A stretch of 64,000 nucleotides of DNA, taken from contig OY829383.1 in assembly GCA_963691835.1 (NCBI GenBank), forward strand, positions 1,178,001-1,242,000. Direction: 5' to 3'. This DNA is from G963691835 sp963691835. GTDB taxonomy: Bacteria; Pseudomonadota; Alphaproteobacteria; Thalassobaculales; Thalassobaculaceae. Numbering within the stretch: the stretch's first letter is position 1; every line of letters starts with the position of its first letter. Both the position numbers and the translations under genes were made by a program. The notes beneath the pieces were generated by a model. The model saw nothing but the letters and a program-made list of their open reading frames with translations, did no database searches and was not told where the DNA came from. Shown piece by piece: positions 35,322 through 42,577 of this stretch.

Positions 35322-35346
35322 ATTACGTATACCGTAATCAATTACG
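35322..35346. promoter_or_regulatory. Inverted-repeat operator in the divergent aryl-CoA promoter region
   Basis: ATTACG (35322-35327) - 5 bases - CGTAAT (35333-35338) is a perfect inverted repeat, and a third ATTACG half-site is at 35341-35346. It is centred in the 89-bp gap between the divergent hydroxylase and thioesterase starts. The natural candidate to bind is the IclR regulator encoded two genes away. The element may control both arms. Confidence 0.6.
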
Positions 35347-35367
35347 AAACAGGTTTGGAGTCCCTTG

Positions 35368-35787
35368 ATGGAAACCTTCGTCGTTGAAAGGACCGTCGAG
35401 TGGGGTGAGTGCGACCCCGCAGGCATCGTCTTTTATTCGAACTACTTCGCCTGGATGGACTCGGCATTTCATCGCCTGACCCGGTCGTTCGGCGTGGATC
35501 AGGCAAGTCTCCAGCGGGACCACGGGATCTTCGGTACACCGATCGTCGACGCGCAGTGCGTCTTCAAGAGCCCTGCGAAGGACGGTCATCCGGTATCGGT
35601 GGAAGTCAGCGTGCGTGATCTTGGCGAGCGGGCGGCGACAATTCTTTATCTGTTCCGTTCAGGCGACCGGGTTCTCGCTCAAGGTCATGAGAAAAGGGTG
35701 GCCGTCCGCCGGGAAGGCGACTCCATTACCGCTGCGCCATTGCCCGACAGTCTGATCCAGGGGCTTCGCATATATCATGTCGGATGA
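35368..35787 (+). CDS. 4-hydroxybenzoyl-CoA thioesterase-like hotdog protein
   Basis: 139 residues from ATG 35368 (GGAG 7 bases upstream; TTG 35365 is in frame). The active-site segment WGECDPAGIVFYSNYF with Asp16 is that of 4-HBA-CoA thioesterases, and hotdog-fold strands follow. It should release the free hydroxylated aromatic acid from its CoA ester made by the divergent ligase/hydroxylase pair. It overlaps the IclR gene by 11 bp. Confidence 0.9.
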   Translation: METFVVERTVEWGECDPAGIVFYSNYFAWMDSAFHRLTRSFGVDQASLQRDHGIFGTPIVDAQCVFKSPAKDGHPVSVEVSVRDLGERAATILYLFRSGDRVLAQGHEKRVAVRREGDSITAAPLPDSLIQGLRIYHVG

Positions 35788-36532
35788 GACCGGTACGGCT
35801 CAACGCGGTGTGCAGGCCGTCGGGACCGCTGTCGCCATCTTACGGTCCCTCGCCGCAGAACCGGGGCCCGCAACGCTTTCTGAGATTTCGGAGAGATCCG
35901 GGATACCGGCTGCCAAAGTCCATCGATATCTGGCCAGTTTCGTCATCTCCGGAATGGTCGTTCACCGGCAGAATGGGATCTACGACCTTGGCCCAGTCGC
36001 GGCCGAGGTTGGCCTTGCCGCTGTTGCGCGCCTCGACGGGGTCAACCGGGCCGCGGACATCCTGCCGGACATTGTCAGGGATACAGACTGCACCGGGATG
36101 CTATCGGTGTGGGGCACGCGTGGACCGACTGTTGTCCGGTGGGAACGCTCCCGGACGCCACTGGTCACGACGCTGGGGTTGGGGTCGGTCTTACCGGTGC
36201 TTCATTCCGCCACCGGCCGCGCCTTTCTTGCGCATTTGCCGGCGCGTCTTACGGAGCCTTTTGTCTCGGCCGAAGACCCGGGTCAGGACCCTGGGGACCT
36301 GGATGCCCTGAAACGCAGTGTCCGCGCTGATGGGCTGGCATTGGCGGACCAGGATTACATTCCCGGCCTGCGGGCGCTCGCTTTGCCCATACTCGATCTT
36401 CAAGGGGATGCCGAAGCGGTGATCACACTGGTCTCAACGGACCCGCGGATCCTGCAGAGATCAGGATCCATTCAACAACGGCTCAGGGCCGTTGCAACCG
36501 CGCCTTTCGACAATGGACGTGTGTTCACCTGA
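35777..36532 (+). CDS. IclR-family transcriptional regulator of the aryl-CoA module
   Basis: 251 residues. N-terminal winged HTH with AVGTAVAILRSLAAEPGPATLSE-type start (split at residues 15-37), ERSGIPAAKVHRYLASF, then the effector-binding GAF-like domain (VLHSATGRAFLAHLP, DQDYIPGLRALALPILD). It is co-transcribed with the thioesterase and most likely binds the inverted repeat at 35322-35346, with a free or CoA-linked aromatic acid as effector. It is convergent, 6 bp apart, with the PAS protein gene. Confidence 0.9.
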   Translation: MSDETGTAQRGVQAVGTAVAILRSLAAEPGPATLSEISERSGIPAAKVHRYLASFVISGMVVHRQNGIYDLGPVAAEVGLAAVARLDGVNRAADILPDIVRDTDCTGMLSVWGTRGPTVVRWERSRTPLVTTLGLGSVLPVLHSATGRAFLAHLPARLTEPFVSAEDPGQDPGDLDALKRSVRADGLALADQDYIPGLRALALPILDLQGDAEAVITLVSTDPRILQRSGSIQQRLRAVATAPFDNGRVFT

Positions 36533-36538
36533 CGACGG

Positions 36539-37099
36539 TCAGCCTGTGCCTTCCGGGACACCAAAACCCAAATCGAAGTACCGCCGCGATACGGTCCAGT
36601 ATTCCGACGGCTCCAGTTCATCCCAGTTGGGGCTGGTTTCTCCCATCAGCGGCTCAGCGGCATAAAGAAGAAAACGTCGGCCCTGATCGTCTTCAAACGG
36701 GAGGAAGAGCGCCTCAATCGCTTTGGCGGCGAATGAGAAACTCTTGTGCGACAGGATAACCTGCATCGCGCAAGGATAGCGGCACATCTCCCACAGTCGG
36801 CCGAGTACCTGGGCTCTTTGATCCGGCTCAACCAGAACATCATATGGCTGATTTGTTGGGTCTATCCCCAGCCGGTCCACGATCGCCGTACCGCACAATC
36901 GGATCAGGAAATCAGCGTCTCTGACCTCGAGTATCATCATGTTCGGGAGGAGACGCGGCGCCGTCTCAGGACGAAAGCCGGTCTTGTCCGCCCAGCCGCT
37001 AGGCTTGACGAGTCCTTCCCAGAGCTGAAGAAACACGTTCCAATTCACGCCCTGAAAGCTGGAAGAAAGCTCCAGTTCTTGCGACTCACTGCGCGGCAT
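36539..37099 (-). CDS. PAS_5-type PAS domain protein
   Basis: 186 residues. FRPETAPRLLPNMMILEV followed by RLCGTAIVDRLGIDPTN and a beta-rich C-terminal half (RFLLYAAEPLM) matches the alphaproteobacterial PAS_5 family (PF07310). No output domain (kinase, GGDEF or HTH) is attached, so it likely works through a partner or is a small-ligand sensor. There is no obvious functional link with the neighbouring IclR gene or the PQQ dehydrogenase. Confidence 0.8.
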   Translation of the reverse strand: MPRSESQELELSSSFQGVNWNVFLQLWEGLVKPSGWADKTGFRPETAPRLLPNMMILEVRDADFLIRLCGTAIVDRLGIDPTNQPYDVLVEPDQRAQVLGRLWEMCRYPCAMQVILSHKSFSFAAKAIEALFLPFEDDQGRRFLLYAAEPLMGETSPNWDELEPSEYWTVSRRYFDLGFGVPEGTG

Positions 37100-37417
37100 T
37101 AGCCTCTTGCACTCCGATCAATCTCTCACATCCCCGCGCCGGCGGGGCTTATCTAGCAGATCGTCGTGCATTCACGAAACCAATCCGGATTGTCTTGGCC
37201 CGTCCATCCAGCCAAACGCGACAGCCGAAGCATCGGACTTTCGTCTATAGAAGTTGCAGGCCAAACAGCATTGGATCACCATTCGCGTCGGGAGAATTGC
37301 CTAAAAGGTTGACCCAAATCTATGGAATCCCCAGCAATTGACGGCCGCCCTCCTACGCCTGCTAGATCAAAAAGAGCAAGATGAAATAGAGGCGAAACCC
37401 ATGAGACTGAACGCCCC
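37100..37417. promoter_or_regulatory. Divergent intergenic region before the PQQ dehydrogenase remnant
   Basis: 318 bp between the divergently transcribed PAS gene and the dehydrogenase. A GC hairpin CCCCGC/GCGGGG with loop GCCG lies at 37132-37147. The rest holds no open frame worth reporting. Promoters for both genes should be here, but I see no convincing consensus. Confidence 0.4.
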
Positions 37418-38941
37418 ATGAATACGACAACCAAGATAATACTGATACTGGTTCTACTCACTCTTGGGGGTGGCACATTTGGCTATTGGTACTACACAAC
37501 CGCCGACGAAAGAGAGGCGTCTTTTGTTGCTTGGAATGAGCACTGTGCCGGCTGCCACGGAGAGACCCTCAAAGGAACCGAGCGGGGCGTCGCTCTCATC
37601 GACGTAGACCTCAAACGCGGCGACTCACTCGATGAGTTGATGGCTGTCATTTCCGACGGTGTTCCGGGAACCGCAAAGACCGGCTGGGAAGAGAAACTCT
37701 CGGCGCGAGAGATCAAACTCCTCGCCATATACATCAGTGAGCAGCGCCAGAAATTCCCCACCGTTCCGAAATCCTATGCCAAGGAACCGAAGGAAAATCG
37801 GACGATCCGCTCGAAGCATCATGATTTCCGGCTCGAGTTGGTGACGAGCCTTGAGAGCCGGCCTTACTCCATTGCCCCCATGCCAGACGGAAACATCCTG
37901 GTTGCCGAGAAGATCCGCGGCCTTTCCATTGTCGACCAGGACGGTCATCAGAACGAACTGATCTCAGATACGCCCGAGATCTGGGGATTCACCCTCACTC
38001 TCGGGGATATCTGGGTGAACCTCGGTACCGTCCTCGATGTGGAACTGCATCCCGACTACGAGCAGAACGGATAGATCTATCTGTCCCACGCCGACACATG
38101 CACGTGGCGGTGCGGATGGGTGGTGCCCGGGACGATGGTCTGGGTTGTGCGCGGCCGCATCAGTCAAGGCAAGTGGGAGGATGAGCAGACGATATGGTCG
38201 GTTCACAAGAACCACTACACACCGGTTCCCGACGCCGTCGCGGCAGGACGGCTCGCTTTTGATGACGAGGGTTATCTGTATGTCTCAATCGGTGGAAAAA
38301 ACACCTACGGCAAACTGCATGACCTGAACACGCCGTTTGGGAAGGTCCATCGGGTCCACGATGACGGGAGGATCCCGGAGGACAACCCCTTCTGGGTTTC
38401 ACCGGATGAGCGGCCAGAGTCTTCCACAATCCATACAGTTTGGAGCTATGGCCATCGCACCGGCCAAGGTTTGGATGGACACCCCCTAAACGGCGAGATC
38501 TGGAACACCGAAATGGGCCCCCGCGGCGGTGACGAGATCAATCATATTATCGCCGGCCAGAACTATGGATGGCCGCTATACACCAATGGACTCGGCTACG
38601 ATGGCGAGGAGATTTCCATCGGCAAAGACTTGGGGCTGGATTTCCCCATCGAAGACACGGTTTTGCCCGTTGTCGACTTCACACCGGCACCCGCCGTATC
38701 GAACTTCACGTTTCATAGCGGAGACCAGTTTCCAGGCTGGAACAGCGATATGCTTGTCGGAAGCCTGAAGGCGAGCACGCTGTATCGCTTGCGCATTCAA
38801 GACAACGAACTCATAGAGAAAGAAATACTGGTTAGTGACTTTGGGCGTATTCGCGATGTGGCGATGGGTCGTGATGGCTTTGTGTACGTCGCTTTGGAAC
38901 ACAACGACACCGGCTCGCTTTGGCGGATAAGCCCGAACTAA
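37418..38941 (+). pseudogene. Cytochrome c-PQQ sugar dehydrogenase interrupted by an in-frame TAG
   Basis: Both parts (37418-38074 and 38120-38941) are in one frame and separated only by TAG at 38072-38074; translation continues IYLSHADTCTWRCGWVVPG, so no frameshift. In the Glucose/Sorbosone dehydrogenase family (PF07995) this place usually reads NGWIYLS, so the TAG is a simple Trp (TGG) to stop change. The N-terminus is a membrane anchor (about 6-27) and a c-type haem site Cys43-x2-Cys46-His47. The usual Met ligand is not evident (GVPGTAKTGW). The beta-propeller part contains SYGHRTGQGLDG and EMGPRGGDEINHI, the PQQ/catalytic region with the conserved His. Intact, it would oxidise aldoses in the periplasm. 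It may be inactive, or read through by an amber suppressor. Confidence 0.75.
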
Positions 38942-39005
38942 AAGCGGTTCCGTCGAGATACCAAGACGCTTGGGTCGGCCTGAACAGAATAGAGCTGGAG
39001 ACGAC

Positions 39006-39938
39006 ATGGCATCCCCCCGCATCATCATCATCGGGGCCGGTATGTCCGGGCTTGCTTGCGCGGACGCTCTGAAGGATGCAGGCCTTACCCCCACACTTGT
39101 CGACAAAGGCCGGGGTGTCGGCGGCCGGATCGCCACGCGGCGCGCGGAACCCGGTCGTCGCTTCGATCATGGCGCTCGTCATCTGTCTGCGGACGGGATC
39201 GGCTTTCGAACGGTTCTGGACAAACTGAAAGAAGACGGCGTGACGGCGCATTGGCCCGACAGCAACAACTATGTCGGCATCCCGGGAATGAGTGCGATTG
39301 GGAAATGGTTGGCCCGGGACCTCGACATCCGTCTGGGTACCGAGATCAAAGGGATCGAGAGAGCAAACTCCGAGTGGGTGCTTCACACCGATCAAGGCCA
39401 AATGGCCGCCGATCTGGTGGTCATGACCGTTCCCGCACCTCAGGCCAAAGCGCTGCTTCTGCCCGACCAGGAAGCTCTGCCGGACCTGGACGACATCAGA
39501 ATGGCCCCCACCCTGACATTGATGGCGTCGTTCGAAGGGATGACGCCCTCGGATCCTTCGGATTTGGATCAGCCGGGCGGATCTCTGGAGTGGGTTTGCC
39601 GGGAGGCTTCAAAGCCGGGAAGAGAGAGCGGCTCCGATTGGGTGGCGCACGCCGACACGGAATGGAGCATGGCAAACCTTGAGCGAGACCGCGAAAGCTT
39701 CGCCCAAGACATGCTTGAGATGCTTTGCGACAGGATCGGTATCGACAGAGGGTCAAACACCTACGCCGTCGGCCATCGGTGGCGGTACGCGCGTGTCGTC
39801 GAGCCATTGGGCCGGCCCTTCATGGCCTTGCCGGACCGTTCACTCTTCGTTGGTGGGGATTGGTGCCTCGGTCCCCATGCCGAGCACGCTTGGACCAGCG
39901 GCCGTGCCATGGCGGGTGAGATCATCAAACAGATTTAG
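39006..39938 (+). CDS. Renalase-like FAD-dependent NAD(P)-binding flavoprotein
   Basis: 310 residues from ATG 39006 with GGAG about 7 bases upstream; the frame to 38970 adds a non-homologous leader. Dinucleotide motif IIIIGAGMSGLACADAL (6-22) then DKGRGVGGRIATRR, and the C-terminal SLFVGGDWCLGPHAEHAWTSGRAMA are typical of bacterial renalase-like proteins, which oxidise abnormal 2- or 6-dihydro-NAD(P) isomers as a repair step, or of related amine-oxidase-like flavoproteins. It stands alone after the dehydrogenase pseudogene. Confidence 0.82.
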   Translation: MASPRIIIIGAGMSGLACADALKDAGLTPTLVDKGRGVGGRIATRRAEPGRRFDHGARHLSADGIGFRTVLDKLKEDGVTAHWPDSNNYVGIPGMSAIGKWLARDLDIRLGTEIKGIERANSEWVLHTDQGQMAADLVVMTVPAPQAKALLLPDQEALPDLDDIRMAPTLTLMASFEGMTPSDPSDLDQPGGSLEWVCREASKPGRESGSDWVAHADTEWSMANLERDRESFAQDMLEMLCDRIGIDRGSNTYAVGHRWRYARVVEPLGRPFMALPDRSLFVGGDWCLGPHAEHAWTSGRAMAGEIIKQI

Positions 39939-40279
39939 ACCCAAGCCAGCCTCAACCTCGGGGTGCTGTCCGATTGTGATCGTCCACCGGGGAGGCCGGT
40001 GCCGGCCGCAAAGGCGCGTCCATGAGCTTTCAGGTGACGGGACGGGACGGCCAGGCACATGGATGTCCGCCTTCACCCGCTAGATTCAACTCAGTAACAA
40101 ACCGGCCCCGATCGAATGACCGGGAGCCCGGAGCATCGGGCCGGTAAACCGCTTCCCACCCGGCCTTGCCGATTGGGATCTTGTCGAGGCGCGCCCAGGC
40201 CCTATACAACAAAGGCAATCGGGCCAATCGAAGTCCACCGTCCGCCCACGTTTTCGGCCATTTCGAGGAACGCCACCTG
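39939..40279. promoter_or_regulatory. Leader of the IlvD/Edd dehydratase gene with long imperfect hairpin
   Basis: 341 bp without a gene. ACCGGCCCCGAT (40101-40112) and ATCGGGCCGGT (40135-40145) are complementary with a one-base bulge and enclose a second hairpin CCGGG-AG-CCCGG (40120-40131). No T tract follows. It could be a regulated leader. The upstream part (39939-40100) shows nothing I can assign. Confidence 0.4.
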
Positions 40280-42145
40280 ATGACCAGCAGCAAAGTTCTC
40301 ATCGACCGGCATCCCGGTCGATCCGCCCAGACCATCGGCCTCGCCAAGGTCCTCGGCACCGATCCGGACTTGATCCACGAGCCGTCGGTCGGCGTGGTTG
40401 GAACGAAAGGTGACAGCCAGTGCTATCTCGGCGTCGCCGCGAAGGTCGAGGCGATTCACGCGAGCCTGAAGAGCAGGATCGGCAGCGAGGACGGCAAGCT
40501 GAAGCTGCGCCTTGTGCAGCCCGAATTCACCATTGCCACGTCGGACGGCATCCGCAACGGCACGCGGGAAATGCGTTACTCGCTGATCGGCCGAGAGATC
40601 ACCCACGATGCGTTGTGCGAGCATCTTGAGGCCACCGGACTGGCCGGGACCATCGCCGTGGTTGCCTGCGACAAACCCCCGGTCGGCACGCTCGCCGCGT
40701 TGCTGGAGCACAACCTGCCGGCCATCATCATGTCCGATGGCGCGATCCACCCTGGCAAGGACCCGAACTCCGGCGAGCCGTTGGATATCGTCAGCGCCTA
40801 TCAGGTCGCCGGTCACCCGGATCCGGAGTTCCGGCACCACATCGCCTGTCATGCCTGCCCGGGCATCGGTAGCTGCGGCGGCATGTTCACCTACAATACG
40901 ATGCAGACCTTCATCGGCGTCGTTGGCATGCAGCCTCTGCACATGGTGGCACCGGCTTCCGACGACCCGCGCCGGATGAACGTGTTCCCGGACGAGTTGG
41001 TCGGTCATCTCTCCAACCTCATGGACAAGGACCTCAAGCCCCGCGACATCGTCGTGCGGGACTCGCTCAGGAACGCGATGATCGTTTCCATGGCTGTCGG
41101 CGGCTCGACCAACGTTACGCTGCACGCACCGGAGATTGCGCGCGCCGCCGGGTACGGCGATTTCTGGAAAGAGGTCATGACCCCGGAGGAGTTCAATCAC
41201 CTCTCCAAGGATGTGGTGCCGGTTCTCACCGACGCGCGTCCGTACGGCCGGTATTCGATGGTGGACATCGACCGGGCGGGCGGGGTTCAGGTCATTGTGC
41301 GCGAACTCTTGGATGCGGGTCTGCTCAACGGCGATGTCCTGACCTGTACCGGAGAGACGCTGGCCGAGCAGATCGAGCGGCTCGGCACGAACAAGGTCGA
41401 CGGAACGGTCGTCTACCCCGTCGAGACGCCGTACAAGCCAACCGGCGGCCTGCGGGTGCTCGGTGGCAATCTGTCTCCCGACTTCTCTGCGATTCTCAAG
41501 CTCGCGGGTGTTGAGCGCGGCCTGGAGAACAACATCTTCCGGGGAACGGCGCGTGTGTTCGAAGGTGAGAAGGGCCTGCTCACCGCACTCGACGAGACGC
41601 CGGAACAGTTCCAAGACAACGACATGATCATCGTGCGGTACGAGGGTCCCAGCGGTGCCCCCGGCATGCCGGAAATGCTCGACCCGACCTCACGGATTAC
41701 CACCCTGTGCCGGGAGCGCGGGATCGTGGTCGCACTGATGACCGATGCCAGGTTCTCCGGTGGCTCTGTTGGGCTTGTAATTGGTCACGTCGGACCCGAG
41801 GCGGCGCTGGGCGGCCCGATCGCGCTGATCGAGAACGGCGACGAGATCGTGGTCGATCTCAATAAGAACGAGCTGATCTGCACCGCGCTTGAGGATCCAG
41901 CCACACGAGACGCCCGCATGGCGGCGTGGAATGACGTGGTCGCCGGGAACGGCGGAATTCATCCGAACTGCGGTATCGCCGATACCCGGCTCCTGCATCG
42001 CGCGCGGCACACGGCGGTTCCGGCGACGCGCGGCGGTGGCCTGCATCCAAACCGGGAGGTTTGGGTCCGCGAGCAGCGTAAGGCCGCCCGCTCGGGTTTC
42101 GTCCCGAAGAACCGGCATCGCCCTGAGACGGACAAAGCGTTCTAG
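40280..42145 (+). CDS. IlvD/Edd-family dehydratase
   Basis: 621 residues from ATG 40280 (GAGGAA about 11 bases upstream; the frame to 40166 has no homology). Family features: Cys in GTKGDSQCYLG, CDKPPVG, GIGSCGGMFTYNTM and SMAVGGSTNVTLH, which supply the Fe-S ligands and substrate loop, then RYEGPSGAPGMPEML and TDARFSGGSVGLVIGHVGPEA near the C-terminus. The family contains dihydroxy-acid dehydratase (Leu/Ile/Val synthesis) and sugar-acid dehydratases. The N-terminus differs from E. coli IlvD, and no ilv gene is near, so a sugar-acid dehydratase is as plausible. Terminated by a good hairpin at 42188. Confidence 0.85.
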   Translation: MTSSKVLIDRHPGRSAQTIGLAKVLGTDPDLIHEPSVGVVGTKGDSQCYLGVAAKVEAIHASLKSRIGSEDGKLKLRLVQPEFTIATSDGIRNGTREMRYSLIGREITHDALCEHLEATGLAGTIAVVACDKPPVGTLAALLEHNLPAIIMSDGAIHPGKDPNSGEPLDIVSAYQVAGHPDPEFRHHIACHACPGIGSCGGMFTYNTMQTFIGVVGMQPLHMVAPASDDPRRMNVFPDELVGHLSNLMDKDLKPRDIVVRDSLRNAMIVSMAVGGSTNVTLHAPEIARAAGYGDFWKEVMTPEEFNHLSKDVVPVLTDARPYGRYSMVDIDRAGGVQVIVRELLDAGLLNGDVLTCTGETLAEQIERLGTNKVDGTVVYPVETPYKPTGGLRVLGGNLSPDFSAILKLAGVERGLENNIFRGTARVFEGEKGLLTALDETPEQFQDNDMIIVRYEGPSGAPGMPEMLDPTSRITTLCRERGIVVALMTDARFSGGSVGLVIGHVGPEAALGGPIALIENGDEIVVDLNKNELICTALEDPATRDARMAAWNDVVAGNGGIHPNCGIADTRLLHRARHTAVPATRGGGLHPNREVWVREQRKAARSGFVPKNRHRPETDKAF

Positions 42146-42187
42146 GACACCGCTCGCGCGGCGAATGCTAGAGCCAAATCATTCGAC

Positions 42188-42220
42188 GAGGCGTTCAGTC
42201 ACTGAGCGCCTCGTTTCTTG
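42188..42220 (+). terminator. Rho-independent terminator of the IlvD/Edd gene
   Basis: GAGGCGTTCAG (42188-42198), loop TCA, CTGAGCGCCTC (42202-42212): an 11-bp stem with one G-U pair, followed by GTTTCTTG. It lies 42 bp after the stop codon and is the clearest intrinsic terminator in the window. Confidence 0.75.
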
Positions 42221-42577
42221 TTCGTCCTGGCGACGGTTTCACCACGCTCAGGCTCCCGCTTAGCGGCACATTCTGTCACCTGGATTCGCCGGATGGCCGA
42301 CCTTCCAGCACTCCGGAACGTCTGGTTAAAAACACAAAAAACGGCACTAGCTGAGCATCTAAATGTATTTTTGGTGGGTTCCGGATTTTTCTATTGTTTG
42401 GACGGTGATCTCCAGGCCCCTTCGATACGCTTGCAACGATGCGTCATTCCAAGACGTGACATGCGATTGACGGTGGGCCCGCAATGGCCTTACGCAGGTT
42501 ATGGCCAGCACGTTCCTTGCCCTCCAGTCGCGACGCCACAATTGGTCGACCGGGCTCAGCAGTAAGAGGAAAAATCC
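42221..42577. promoter_or_regulatory. Intergenic region before the DUF3604 gene
   Basis: 357 bp. About 42325-42405 is AT-rich (runs of A and T) in contrast with the flanks and is the probable promoter zone for the DUF3604 gene, whose start 42578 follows AAGAGGAAAAA. A frame of 115 codons (42218-42565) shows no family resemblance and is not called. Confidence 0.4.

Noticed and set aside
42218..42565. 115-codon frame in the intergenic region before the DUF3604 gene
   Set aside because: It starts inside the terminator region, has low-complexity translation and no family resemblance or ribosome site.
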